This document shows, piece after piece, positions 15,915 through 24,745 of a stretch of 64,000 nt of DNA. The notes under the pieces are model-generated. The model saw nothing but the letters and a program-made list of their open reading frames with translations, did no database searches and was not told where the DNA came from. How positions within the stretch are numbered: the first letter of the stretch is position 1; every line of letters starts with the position of its first letter. Both the position numbers and the translations under genes were made by a program. The stretch comes from DASQPR01 sp963836775 (GTDB lineage Bacteria > Actinomycetota > Actinomycetes > Mycobacteriales > Micromonosporaceae). The stretch covers positions 2,046,001 to 2,110,000 of the forward strand of contig CAWIKR010000002.1 of assembly GCA_963836775.1 (NCBI GenBank), in the 5' to 3' direction.

Positions 15915-16643
15915 TCACGACGAATCCGGGTCGAAGCGCAGTCGGCGGGCCACGACGTCGGCGGCGACGTCGGCCAAGTGCCGATTTTCGGCGTAGGCGT
16001 AGGCACGCATCCTCGCCATCGCATCCTGCAGGTTCGTCCCCAGTTGTGCCATTACCATCCCTTGCGCTTGGAACAGCTCGATGCGAGAGCCGAGTGGATC
16101 GCCAAGCCGGTCATCGATAACGTCGTTAGCAGGTACCTTCGCCTGGCTGTCCAATAGCGTCGACACCGCGGCGTCCACGAAGGTCAGTGCCAGCCGGAAC
16201 TCTTCTCCGGACAGCGCACCGGGATGGCCACGAAAGACGTCCATGATGCCTAGGCGCGCGCCGCCGACCTGCAGCGGAAACGCGAACACCGCCCGAATCC
16301 CGGCATCGTAGGCGGCCGGGGCGTAACTGGGCCAGCGCGTCATAGCTCCGTCGGCTAGGGATGGCACCAACACCGGGTGCTGCCGTCCGAAGGCGTCCAT
16401 ACACGGACCCTCACCCAGCGTGTATTGCAACTCTTCCAGCCGTTCCGTGGCTGGATCGGTGGCAACGATGACGCCGCGTATCCCGTCTTTTGTCATAACC
16501 GTCAAGCCGACACCGGAGGCTCCCAGGACGCGGCCCATGGCCGCGCAGAGCCGAAACATTAGGCCACGGATGCCGTCTGTGTCGTGAAGCGGCGTCGGCT
16601 CCGCGGCGATCAACGACCGCACCCGCTCCATGTGATCATCCAT
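15915..16643 (-). CDS. GAF-ANTAR regulator
   Basis: This 242-residue protein has the same layout as its downstream neighbour: GAF about 20-165 ('GVGLTVMTKDGIRGVIVATD', 'LGEGPCMDAFGRQHPVLVP', 'AFPLQVGGARLGIMDVF') and ANTAR about 178-238 ('GSRIELFQAQGMVMAQLG'). The two proteins are clearly paralogous but well diverged. The ATG at 16643 is used; an ATG four codons later is equally possible. Such proteins act as RNA-binding antiterminators in actinobacteria, so their targets are likely leader RNAs elsewhere. Confidence 0.86.
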   Translation of the reverse strand: MDDHMERVRSLIAAEPTPLHDTDGIRGLMFRLCAAMGRVLGASGVGLTVMTKDGIRGVIVATDPATERLEELQYTLGEGPCMDAFGRQHPVLVPSLADGAMTRWPSYAPAAYDAGIRAVFAFPLQVGGARLGIMDVFRGHPGALSGEEFRLALTFVDAAVSTLLDSQAKVPANDVIDDRLGDPLGSRIELFQAQGMVMAQLGTNLQDAMARMRAYAYAENRHLADVAADVVARRLRFDPDSS

Positions 16644-17088
16644 CGGGCGCCAGCAGAGGTATCACGTCGTCGCAGTTGCCAGCGTGTCCGCCTGCTCGTG
16701 CCATGGCTGCACCTCCATCCGGGTGCCGCCAAGGCCCGGCAGCCGGGCGACCGATCGGCGACCCTATCCGGAACGTACCACCATGACGTGTATCGAGCGT
16801 CTCTGCCGATGATGAGTCGCGGAGCGCGCCGATCTTCGAGTCTGGACACCGCCTACGGCATGTCCGACCTAAGGGACATCCGTGCGAGAGTGCTCGGCGC
16901 TTGGCGCGACGGAAACGAGGCTCGCAAGACCGCCGGTGTGGATGTCGGGTAGTACGCTGAACGGCACCAGCTGGCTGTTTGGCGAGGTCTGTCGCGCCGT
17001 GCCCGCCGTTGGGTACTTGTGGTTCGAATCGCGTCGCCCCAGACCCGGCGATCTCATCTGCACGACGTAGATCACCGGGAGCTTGAGT
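16644..17088. other. Divergent intergenic region
   Basis: This 445-base gap lies between the leftward GAF-ANTAR pair and the rightward desaturase. No frame here has family support. It should hold both promoters. A GGTTCGAATC decamer at 17021-17030 matches the T-loop of tRNA-Ser but no tRNA can be folded around it. Confidence 0.5.
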
Positions 17089-18138
17089 ATGTCCGCTCTT
17101 GATCTCACCCGTCCAGTCGGTGTCGCGCCGCCGGGCAGTGACTTCGCACATTTGTCACGTCTGGTTAAGGCTGCAGGCCTGATGGACCGGCGTCGCGACT
17201 ACTACATGTGGAAGATCGGCCTTACCCTCGCCGTCGTAACGGCCGCTGGAGCAGCGTTCGTGTTGATCGGAAATTCCTGGTGGCAGCTCATCGTCGCGGC
17301 GTTTTTCGCGGTGATGTTCACCCAGATCGGATTTCTCGGCCACGACGCCGGACACCGGCAGATGTTCAGGTCACATCGGGCCAACTACGTGGCGGGAGTG
17401 CTGTTCGCGAATATCGCCGTCGGCCTGAGTTACGGCTGGTGGGTGGACAAGCACATTCGACACCACGCGCACCCGAACGACGAGGACCGGGACCCGGACG
17501 TCGGCGCGGGTGCGCTGATCTTCACTCACGGCCAGGCGCGCTCGGCCGGACCGGCGGGTCGACTCCTATATCGCCTCCAAGCGTGGACCTTCTTCCCGCT
17601 TCTGCTATTGGAGGCGGTGAACCTGCGAGTCGCCAGCATCCGCTACCTGGCTCGCGCCGGCAACCGCCGTCGCGGCACCGAGGCGATACTGCTGGGCGCG
17701 CATTTGCTGGGCTATTTCGTCGCCGTGTTCGCGGTCATGTCACCGCTGCATGGGCTGGCCTTCATCGCAGTGCACCAAGGCCTCTTCGGCCTTTATCTGG
17801 GCTGTTCGTTCGCGCCGAATCACAAGGGCATGCCGCCGCTGTCGGCCGACGACGAGGCGGACTTCCTCCGCCGACAGGTGCTGACCTCTCGTAACGTGCA
17901 TGGTCACTGGCTGACCGATGCTGCACTCGGCGGCCTCAACTATCAGATCGAGCACCACCTGTTTCCTTCCATGCCACGGCCCAACCTTCGCCGCGCGCAG
18001 CCGATCGTTGAACGGTTCTGCACCAGCATCGGCGTGAGCTACCTCGATTCCAGCCTGATTGCCTCGTATCGCCAAGCGCTGCATCACCTCGACACGATTG
18101 GTCGGGCGGCCCGCGTCGCGAGCGGCTCGGTGCAATGA
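17089..18138 (+). CDS. Membrane fatty-acid desaturase, copy 1
   Basis: This 349-residue di-iron enzyme of the membrane desaturase family has the three histidine boxes: 'HDAGH' (about 85-89), 'HIRHH' (about 122-126) and 'QIEHH' (about 285-289). The Q-x-x-H-H form of the third box is typical of front-end/linoleoyl-CoA-type desaturases. Hydrophobic helices lie near 44-80, 100-115, 165-185 and 200-240. No cytochrome b5 domain is fused. The ATG at 17089 with GGGAG six bases upstream is preferred to TTG 17083. A second, closely similar gene is at 20154-21203, and a cold-shock gene lies between, suggesting membrane adaptation to low temperature. Confidence 0.9.
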   Translation: MSALDLTRPVGVAPPGSDFAHLSRLVKAAGLMDRRRDYYMWKIGLTLAVVTAAGAAFVLIGNSWWQLIVAAFFAVMFTQIGFLGHDAGHRQMFRSHRANYVAGVLFANIAVGLSYGWWVDKHIRHHAHPNDEDRDPDVGAGALIFTHGQARSAGPAGRLLYRLQAWTFFPLLLLEAVNLRVASIRYLARAGNRRRGTEAILLGAHLLGYFVAVFAVMSPLHGLAFIAVHQGLFGLYLGCSFAPNHKGMPPLSADDEADFLRRQVLTSRNVHGHWLTDAALGGLNYQIEHHLFPSMPRPNLRRAQPIVERFCTSIGVSYLDSSLIASYRQALHHLDTIGRAARVASGSVQ

Positions 18139-18222
18139 ATCCAGACAGTCCCACTGGCGTCGGTAGTTAACGCGCCGGCGGAGGCCGGCCCAGAGTCGGT
18201 TTGCCGCGAGCGCACATGACTA

Positions 18223-18261
18223 ACGGGCTGGACCGGCACATTCCAGTGCGGTCCAACCCGT
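18223..18261. terminator. Bidirectional terminator hairpin
   Basis: A 13-bp stem with one mismatch (18223-18235 with 18249-18261) closes a 13-base loop between the convergent desaturase and cold-shock genes. Confidence 0.7.
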
Positions 18262-18275
18262 CAGTAAATCGCCAT

Positions 18276-18292
18276 GTGTGCCCAGGGCACAC
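18276..18292 (-). terminator. Second hairpin after the cold-shock gene
   Basis: An 8-base arm GTGTGCCC and its complement flank a single A. It starts 15 bases past the cold-shock stop codon. Confidence 0.5.
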
Positions 18293-18306
18293 CCGGCAGC
18301 TTTTGG

Positions 18307-18510
18307 TTAAGCGGCCTGAATGTTCGCGGCCTGAGGACCCTTCGTGCCGCGCTCGACGTCGAAGCTCACTCGCTGGTTCTCTTCCAGACTGCGGAAGCCG
18401 CTGGACTGGATGGCTGAGAAGTGGGCGAACACGTCCGGCCCACCGTCGTCCGGAGTGATGAAGCCGAAGCCCTTTTCCGCGTTGAACCACTTAACTGTTC
18501 CGACAGCCAT
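18307..18510 (-). CDS. Cold-shock domain protein
   Basis: A 67-residue single-domain CspA-family protein. RNP1 'KGFGFITP' (about 13-20) and RNP2-like 'DVFAHFSAI' (about 26-34) are intact, with 'GTVKWFNAEKG' at the start. It binds single-stranded RNA/DNA and melts RNA structure. An AGAGGAG ribosome site precedes ATG 18510. The 354 bases upstream are free of genes and may include a long 5' untranslated region, as in other csp genes. Placement between two desaturase genes hints at a shared cold response. Confidence 0.93.
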   Translation of the reverse strand: MAVGTVKWFNAEKGFGFITPDDGGPDVFAHFSAIQSSGFRSLEENQRVSFDVERGTKGPQAANIQAA

Positions 18511-18864
18511 GACTAACTCCTCTGCGCAAGGCTGATGCGCACTCGCCGTTTGCGAGGCGCCGCCGCGTTGGTCATCCACTGTCGAAGACGCGAAAACGCG
18601 CCTGGGACATTACTCACCAGGCGCTGGCAAATAAAGAACGGCCAAACTACAACGGAATAAGCATACCATCGGCCCTGACCTGCAGGCTGCTACGGTGGGC
18701 GAGTCGAGAATCTCATCCATCGCCAGTGACTTGGCCTGGGCCCCGGTTCCCGGACGCGCCGTTCGACTGGTTTGCGACCCGATGTGGACTGCTAGCCATG
18801 AACCGGCGCGACGCGAGTGGCCGTTCGAGCGGGCGTGCCACGCTGAGCCAGAGAGGCCATCCCG
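18511..18864. other. Divergent promoter region of cold-shock and glycosyltransferase genes
   Basis: No gene is supported in these 354 bases. An A/T-rich patch around 18625-18665 stands out in GC-rich surroundings and may hold the cold-shock promoter and leader RNA. Confidence 0.45.
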
Positions 18865-19989
18865 ATGGGATCGTCGTTCGGATTCTTGACTGTTGCCCCT
18901 GACGACACTCGTGAGCAGACCTCATTTGCGAACACCCTCGCCGGACACCTCGGTGCAATGGGCACACTGCCTGCGGTCGTCGCCTGCGTTGGACGTCACC
19001 CAGCCGGAGGCGACGGATCGGCCCGCGCAGCGGACGAGGCAGCCTCTGCGCTGGCCGCGTGCGATGTTGTCATCGTCGATCACGCAATCCAGGGGCCGTC
19101 CGACGCGGATCAGCTGCTTCTCGATGTCATCGAGAGGTTGCGGTGCCCGATCATCGTTCGGTTGAGCACAGTTGCCCGGCTCCCGAGCCGCTTCCAGCGC
19201 GACATGTTCCACCGTCTCGATCGACTCTCGGACGCGGTGGTGGTGCCCTCGGGCGCAGCTCGTCGACGCCTCTCCGCGGCGTACTCGGTCGTGCCGACAC
19301 GGGTCGTGCTGATCGCGGATGTAGTCCGGCCTCTGGCGCGAGTCGCCGACGGGTCTGCCGGCGTGTCCGTGCCGACTGTCGTCACGAGCGGTGTTCTCGG
19401 GCCGGATCGTGGACTTGAAACTGCGATCGACGCGATCGCTGGACTGCGATCTCTAACGCCACGGCCGCGCTACATCATCGCCGCAGCCACCGAGCCGGCG
19501 ATGCTCACGCGCGGCGGCGAGGCCTATCGGCACGCTCTGATGGCGCGCACCCTCGACCGAGGGGTCGCATCGATGGTCACGTTCCTCAATGCATTAGACG
19601 ACAGCCACCCAGATCCGCAGGTGGACGTAGTTGTCATCACGGACGTTCATCCCGATCAGATGAAGTCACGGGTAGTCGTTGACGCGCTGGCAGCGGGTAC
19701 GCCAGTGGTAGCCCTCATGACACCAGCCACCCGCGCAGCAGCAGTGGCCGCCGGGATCGAACGGCTGGTGCCAGCCGCCGATCCCGCGGCGCTCACGCGT
19801 CTGCTGCGGTTTCTCCTGACGGACCCGGCGGTGACAACCGCCGTCGCTCGTCGCAGGACCGTCGGGCCCGAGCCCATATGGCAGCGAATTGCCGATCAGT
19901 ACCAGGAGTTGGCCACGGAACTGATCGCCGCCCGGAAGTCCGCGATGATCGACCGCACCGAATCACTGCGCGAGACTCAAAACCTCTAG
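18865..19989 (+). CDS. Glycosyltransferase family 4-like protein
   Basis: This 374-residue protein has a GT-B-like layout. The N-terminal Rossmann half includes 'ACDVVIVDHAIQG' (about 68-80) and 'VVPSGAARRRL' (about 127-137). The C-terminal half starts 'GVLGPDRGLETAIDAIAGL' (about 176-194) and continues to 'VVVDALAAGTPVVALMTPA' (about 270-288), the nucleotide-sugar-binding region of GT4 enzymes. The normal E-x7-E is changed: the first acidic residue is Asp or absent, so donor binding may differ. The ATG at 18865 follows AGAGAGG. It lies between the two desaturases; an envelope glycolipid role is only a guess. Confidence 0.65.
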   Translation: MGSSFGFLTVAPDDTREQTSFANTLAGHLGAMGTLPAVVACVGRHPAGGDGSARAADEAASALAACDVVIVDHAIQGPSDADQLLLDVIERLRCPIIVRLSTVARLPSRFQRDMFHRLDRLSDAVVVPSGAARRRLSAAYSVVPTRVVLIADVVRPLARVADGSAGVSVPTVVTSGVLGPDRGLETAIDAIAGLRSLTPRPRYIIAAATEPAMLTRGGEAYRHALMARTLDRGVASMVTFLNALDDSHPDPQVDVVVITDVHPDQMKSRVVVDALAAGTPVVALMTPATRAAAVAAGIERLVPAADPAALTRLLRFLLTDPAVTTAVARRRTVGPEPIWQRIADQYQELATELIAARKSAMIDRTESLRETQNL

Positions 19990-20153
19990 CGTCCGATGCG
20001 CGATCGCCGCGAGAACGCTGTGGCACCGCTTCACCCGGCCACTCAGCGCCGCACGCTGGTGGTGACACGGCGTCAGCGCGCGCCATCCGACCAGACCGAT
20101 GCGGTACGCCTTCAGATCGGCCGGCGGGCCGAGTACGCCGTGATACGAGGCAA

Positions 20154-21203
20154 TCAGGCTGGCTGTACTCGCGTGGCGCGACCGATCACATCCAGGTGCC
20201 GCAGCGCCTGCACATACGAAGCAAGCGGGCCGGTTTGCAGGTACTGCACTCCGACATCGGCGCAAAATCGTTCGACGATCGGCTGCGCTTGACGCAAATT
20301 CGGCCGCGGCATCGACGGGAACAAGTGATGCTCGATCTGGTAGTTCAGGCCGCCGAGCACGAGGTCGGTAAGCCAATGCCGGCGCACGTTTCGCGACGTG
20401 AGCACCTGTCGGCGCAGGAAGTCGGCACGATCCTTGGCGCAAACGGCCGGCATGCCCTTGTGATTCGGTGCGAACGAACAGCCCAGGTAGAGCCCGAAGA
20501 GGGCCTGGTGAACCCCGATAAAGACCACTGCATGCACCGGCGACATGACCGAGAACACCAGCGCCAAATACCCGAGGAAATGGCCGGCGAAAAGCACAGC
20601 CTCGCGACCACGGCCCGGTGATTCACGGCGCATCAGGTACCGCAAACTGCTGACATGCAGGTTGATCGCTTCGAGCGTGAGCAGTGGGAAGAAGGTCCAC
20701 GCCTGGTAGCGATACAGCAGACGTCCGGGCCGCCCGACGCGCTCGGCCTGCCGCTTGCTGAAAATGAGCGCACCCGCCCCGACGTCTGGGTCCCGGTCCT
20801 CATCGTTGGGATTCGCGTGATGACGGACGTGCTTGTCCACCCACCAGCCATAGCTCAACCCGACGGCGAGATTCGCGCTGACCAGGCCGACTAGATCATT
20901 GGCTTTACGCGATGCGAAGATCTGCTGGTGGCCGGCGTCATGGCCGAGGAAGCCGATCTGTGTGAAGAGCGCCGCGAAATATGCGGCTACTACCAGTTGC
21001 CACCACGAATTCCGAAGAATGACCATCGCCGTGACACCCGCTGCTAGCAGGACGATGGCCAAGGCGATCTTCGCTAGGTAGTAGCCGCGGCGGCGGTCCA
21101 TCAAACCTTCGGCCTTTACCAAACGCGACAATTGAGCAAAGTCGCTGCCGCGTGGCGGTGCCGGCGTGTCCGTGGGGGAAGCGGACACGAAGGTAGCAGT
21201 CAT
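20154..21203 (-). CDS. Membrane fatty-acid desaturase, copy 2
   Basis: Also 349 residues and collinear with copy 1 along its whole length, including 'GSDFAQLSRLVKAEGLMDRR' near the N-terminus and the three histidine boxes 'HDAGH', 'HVRHH' and 'QIEHH'. Differences are spread evenly, so it is an older paralogue, not a recent duplicate. The ATG at 21203 has GGGAG seven bases before it; the longer open frame to 21383 has no good site. It reads toward the glycosyltransferase gene (convergent). Substrate chain and bond position are not readable from sequence. Confidence 0.9.
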   Translation of the reverse strand: MTATFVSASPTDTPAPPRGSDFAQLSRLVKAEGLMDRRRGYYLAKIALAIVLLAAGVTAMVILRNSWWQLVVAAYFAALFTQIGFLGHDAGHQQIFASRKANDLVGLVSANLAVGLSYGWWVDKHVRHHANPNDEDRDPDVGAGALIFSKRQAERVGRPGRLLYRYQAWTFFPLLTLEAINLHVSSLRYLMRRESPGRGREAVLFAGHFLGYLALVFSVMSPVHAVVFIGVHQALFGLYLGCSFAPNHKGMPAVCAKDRADFLRRQVLTSRNVRRHWLTDLVLGGLNYQIEHHLFPSMPRPNLRQAQPIVERFCADVGVQYLQTGPLASYVQALRHLDVIGRATRVQPA

Positions 21204-21464
21204 CGAACGACTCCCGATGCGATCATCATGCAGGTCGATGTCGCCGGGGTCTTGAGACGACAGATTTCGCTCCGAACCGTACCCGACGAGCCACCCGGCT
21301 GCCATAGCGCCGAAAATTGGGACGCAAGGCACGGAACGAAAGACGATCCACTGAGTCCGCGACGAAACCAGCTGGTCAGGCACACGTTCGGACGTCGGCC
21401 TTGAAGGTCGCCCGGGCCGTGGTGGCTTAGGCCCGGCTGAGATCTCCGACTGACGTGGTGCGGC

Positions 21465-22685
21465 TCAACTGCCGGCCAGCTGGTCGCGGCGACGCATAAG
21501 CTGCGCCGTCTCCGCGGCGTTGCCGGCCAGTCCGATCGCGCGGTCATACGAAGCCCGCGACTCGGCGCTCCGACCCAGTCGGCGCAGCAGTTCGGCACGG
21601 GTGGCGTGGAAGGCGTGGTAGCTCTCCAGCGGCAGACGATCTACCTCCGCGAGCGCGACCTCCGGCCCGTCAAGTTCGGCGATTGCGATCGCCCGGTTGA
21701 GCCGCACGATCGGCGAGGGGTCGAGGCGCATCAGCTGGTCGTAGAGCGCCGCGATCTGCGACCAGTCGGTGTCACGTACGTCGCGGGCGTCGGTGTGGAC
21801 GGCATTAATCGCGGCGAGGACCTGATAGCGACCTGGCGCTGAACCGGACGCGAGGCGTGCGCGGACCAGCGCGTGACCCTCGGCGATCAGCTCACGGTTC
21901 CACGCGCCACGGTCCTGGTCGTCGAGCGCGACCAGCTCTCCGCTCGCCGAAACCCGCGCGATCCGGCGGGCCTCTGTCAGGAGCATCAGCGCCAAGAGGC
22001 CGCTCACCTCGCCGTCCGCTGGCATCAGCGCGTGGACTAACCGGGTCAGCCGGATCGCCTCGGCGGTCAGGTCGCTGCGGACCGGTTCTTGCCCGGGAGA
22101 CGAGGCCAGGTAACCCTCATTGAAGATCAGGTAGAGGACGGCCAGCACACCGGCGACGCGAGCCGGAATGTCCTCGCGAAACGGCACACCGTACGGGATC
22201 TTCGCCGCCTTGATCTTCGCCTTCGCACGGGTGATCCGCTGGCCCATGGCGGTCTCCTCGACCAGGAACGCGTGGGCGATCTCGGGGACCGTGAGCCCGC
22301 CGACCATCCGGAGGGTCAGCGCGATCCGCGCCTCCATGGCGAGGGCGGGGTGGCAGCAGGTGAAGACGAGGCGGAGTCGGTCGTCGTCGATGGCGCCGAG
22401 CGGCTCGGGTGTGTCGTACAGCATCAGCGCCTCCCGGTGCTTCTCCTCGCGTCTGACTTCACGGCGGAGCCGGTCGATGGCCTTGCGGTGGGCGGTGGTG
22501 GTGAGCCAGGCCCCGGGATTCGGTGGGACGCCGTCGATCGGCCAGCGCTCGACGGCGACCGCGAACGCCTCTGCGGTCATCTCCTCGGCGATGTCGAGAT
22601 CCCCGAGGCGCCTGGCCAGGGTCGCGACCACCCGGGCCCACTCTTCGCGGTGGACCCGGGTGATCACCTCGCCGACGTCGGTCAC
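21465..22685 (-). CDS. ECF sigma factor, group ECF42, with C-terminal helical domain
   Basis: This is a 406-residue RNA polymerase sigma factor. Region 2 lies at about 10-85 ('DLDIAEEMTAEAFAVAVERW') and region 4 at about 105-165 ('LTVPEIAHAFLVEETAMGQR'). The long C-terminal part (about 175-406) includes 'YLIFNEGYLASS' and TPR-like helices, as in group ECF42, where this extension is needed for activity. ECF42 factors have no anti-sigma factor and are linked to DGPF/YCII proteins; here the DGPF gene overlaps its start by four bases (ATGA), so translation is coupled. Confidence 0.92.
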   Translation of the reverse strand: MTDVGEVITRVHREEWARVVATLARRLGDLDIAEEMTAEAFAVAVERWPIDGVPPNPGAWLTTTAHRKAIDRLRREVRREEKHREALMLYDTPEPLGAIDDDRLRLVFTCCHPALAMEARIALTLRMVGGLTVPEIAHAFLVEETAMGQRITRAKAKIKAAKIPYGVPFREDIPARVAGVLAVLYLIFNEGYLASSPGQEPVRSDLTAEAIRLTRLVHALMPADGEVSGLLALMLLTEARRIARVSASGELVALDDQDRGAWNRELIAEGHALVRARLASGSAPGRYQVLAAINAVHTDARDVRDTDWSQIAALYDQLMRLDPSPIVRLNRAIAIAELDGPEVALAEVDRLPLESYHAFHATRAELLRRLGRSAESRASYDRAIGLAGNAAETAQLMRRRDQLAGS

Positions 22686-23014
22686 TCGCCCAGGATCGGC
22701 CGGAGCTCGATCCGCCGATTGCAGGCCTTCGACCCCGCGGCCGCGAGGCGAAGCGCCACGTCAAGGTTGGGCGCGTCAATGATCCAGAAGCCGATCATGT
22801 ACTCCTTCGTCTCCACGAACGGTCCGTCGGTGAACACCGGCTCCCCGTCCCGGCCATCGACGACCGTGGCCGCGCTGGGCGACGCGAGGCCGTTGGCGAA
22901 GACCCAGTAGCCGTCGGTCTGGAGCTGCTCGTTGAAAACGTCAATCGCGGCCATCTCGTCACCAGTGGCCAAGTCGGTCGAATCGGTGAGGACGGACATC
23001 AGGTACTGCGCCAT
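22682..23014 (-). CDS. DGPF/YCII-domain partner of ECF42
   Basis: This 110-residue ferredoxin-like-fold protein begins 'MAQYLMSVLTD' and carries the defining motif in 'FTDGPFVETKEYMIGFW' (about 62-78). DGPF proteins are strictly linked to ECF42 sigma factors and are thought to be their targets or signal partners. The ATG at 23014 has AGGAG nine bases upstream; an ATG at 23023 sits too close to that site. It is the first gene of a two-gene operon with the sigma factor. Confidence 0.9.
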   Translation of the reverse strand: MAQYLMSVLTDSTDLATGDEMAAIDVFNEQLQTDGYWVFANGLASPSAATVVDGRDGEPVFTDGPFVETKEYMIGFWIIDAPNLDVALRLAAAGSKACNRRIELRPILGE

Positions 23015-23067
23015 CGGAATCATCTCCTGTTGTCGTGGCCGCCCCTTGGGCCGCCTTTCACCCCTGC

Positions 23068-23094
23068 TACGAACGCCGCTGCCTCGATCCGACA
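23068..23094 (-). promoter_or_regulatory. Candidate ECF42-type promoter
   Basis: On the minus strand TGTCGG (23094-23089) and CGTA (23071-23068) are 17 bases apart, about 55 bases upstream of the DGPF start. From memory, ECF42 promoters have TGTCGA at -35 and CGA/TC at -10, so this is a near match that would give autoregulation. Confidence 0.4.
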
Positions 23095-23260
23095 AGATCC
23101 GCTTCGATTTTCCAAATTTTGTACGCCGCGGGCGACCGGACGTGGGGATTTTGTACCAATCCGCGTCTCCGATGCTATCGGCGCCACGGATCCAGCAGCA
23201 TTCACGAGCATCAGAGTGCGCCGCGTTCGACGATGGCCACAGCTCTGACAAGATGGCGGA

Positions 23261-23614
23261 GTGGAACGTGTGCTTGGAGTCGGCGGTGTCTTCCTGCGGG
23301 CCAGTGATCCGGAGGCTCTCGGTGCCTGGTACCGCGACTTCCTAGGCCTGGATGCCGATGAAAACGGCCTGTGGCACCCCGAAGCCGGCATGACCGTCTT
23401 CGCGACATTCGAGTCCGAGACCGACTACTTCGGCTCCCGCGCCCAGCAGACGATGCTCAACTTCCGAGTCCGCGACCTGGACGCGATGCTCGCCCAGTTG
23501 CGTGCCAAGGGAGCAGACGTCGACGAGGAAACCCAGGACATGGATGGTGTCGGTCGATTCGGTTGGGTTGCCGATCCTGAGGGCAACCGGATCGAGCTCT
23601 GGCAGCCCAGCTGA
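23261..23614 (+). CDS. VOC (glyoxalase/dioxygenase) superfamily protein
   Basis: The protein has 117 residues with the paired beta-alpha-beta-beta-beta modules of the VOC fold: 'GGVFLRASDPEALGAWYRDF' at the start and 'FGWVADPEGNRIELWQPS' at the end. The terminal Glu in 'IELW' is the usual metal ligand position, but His is not found at the other typical sites, so metal binding is uncertain. Members include glyoxalase I and antibiotic-binding proteins. Translation begins at a GTG (23261). It is divergent from the ECF42 operon. Confidence 0.82.
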   Translation: MERVLGVGGVFLRASDPEALGAWYRDFLGLDADENGLWHPEAGMTVFATFESETDYFGSRAQQTMLNFRVRDLDAMLAQLRAKGADVDEETQDMDGVGRFGWVADPEGNRIELWQPS

Positions 23615-23806
23615 CGTCTCGTCACGCAAGCGGTGAAACGTGAGGCCTCGACGGAGGGAACGGCCGCACCCCGAAGAGGCTCGACCACGCGGGTAAGCCG
23701 GCCCTGAACTGCAGAAACGTGGCGGCTGTCACCGTGCTCCACGGTGTCAGGGGCCGTGTCAGGTCTGGGACAGGTCGGTGTCAGGGCGTTCTTTGATAGT
23801 TGCCGC

Positions 23807-24745
23807 ATGAACAGTTCAGCGATTGCGGTTAGGGGCCTGCGAAAGGCCTATGGAGACAAGGTCGTTCTCGATGGGATCGATCTTGAGGTGCCTGCCGGCA
23901 CGATCTTTTCATTGCTTGGCCCGAACGGGGCCGGCAAGACGACCACGGTGAACATCTTGACCACGTTGATGAACGCCGACGCGGGGACGATCTACGTGGC
24001 AGGGCACGACGTTTCGAAAGAGGCGAAGGCGGTACGCGCGGCGATCGGTGTGACCGGGCAGTTCGCGGCGGTGGATGAGCTGTTGACCGGGCAGGAGAAC
24101 CTGCAGTTGATGGTGGATTTGAGTCCGGTGCCGCCGCGGGATGGCAAGCGGGTCGTGGACCAGTTGCTGGAGCGTTTCGAGCTGTCCGAGTCGGCGCAGA
24201 AGCTCGTGTCGACCTACTCCGGGGGCATGCGGCGCAAGCTGGACCTGGCGATGACGCTGGTCGGTAGCCCGCGGATCATTTTCCTGGACGAGCCGACCAC
24301 TGGTCTGGACCCGCGTAGCCGCCGCACCATGTGGACGATCATCCGTGAGCTGGTCGCTGACGGCGTGACGATCTTCCTCACCACCCAGTACCTGGATGAG
24401 GCCGACCATCTGGCCGACCGGGTCGCGGTGCTCGACCAGGGCCGCCTGGTCGCCCAGGGCACCCCCGACGATCTGAAGAGCCAGGTCCCCGGGACGCACG
24501 TGCGGCTCCGGTTCAACACCGCCACCGAACTCGCCGATGCCGCGCGGATCCTGACCGGTTCCTCACGCGACGAGGAGGCGCTGACCCTGCGGGTCCCCAG
24601 CGACGGTGGCACCAAGTCGTTGCGGGCGCTGCTGGACCGCCTCGACGAGTACGCACTGGGCGCCGAATCGTTCGCCGTGCACACACCCGACCTTGATGAC
24701 GTTTTCCTCGCCCTGACCGGGCACACCACGGAGGTGCAAGCATAA
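23807..24745 (+). CDS. ABC exporter ATPase (DrrA-like)
   Basis: A 312-residue ATPase with Walker A 'GPNGAGKTT' (about 38-46), signature 'YSGGMRRKLD' (about 138-147), Walker B 'IIFLDEPTTGLDP' and the switch His replaced by 'LTTQYLDEADHLAD'. The C-terminal extension (about 225-312) with 'LDDVFLALTGHTTE' is typical of DrrA-type ATPases of drug or lipid exporters. Its stop overlaps the next gene's start (TAATG), so subunits are made together. The divergent 5' and convergent 3' neighbours are unrelated. Confidence 0.9.
   Translation: MNSSAIAVRGLRKAYGDKVVLDGIDLEVPAGTIFSLLGPNGAGKTTTVNILTTLMNADAGTIYVAGHDVSKEAKAVRAAIGVTGQFAAVDELLTGQENLQLMVDLSPVPPRDGKRVVDQLLERFELSESAQKLVSTYSGGMRRKLDLAMTLVGSPRIIFLDEPTTGLDPRSRRTMWTIIRELVADGVTIFLTTQYLDEADHLADRVAVLDQGRLVAQGTPDDLKSQVPGTHVRLRFNTATELADAARILTGSSRDEEALTLRVPSDGGTKSLRALLDRLDEYALGAESFAVHTPDLDDVFLALTGHTTEVQA

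Noticed and set aside
17021..17030. GGTTCGAATC, identical to the tRNA-Ser T-loop, as a second attachment site
   Set aside because: Only 10 bases match, no tRNA folds there and flanks differ from the tRNA 3' end.
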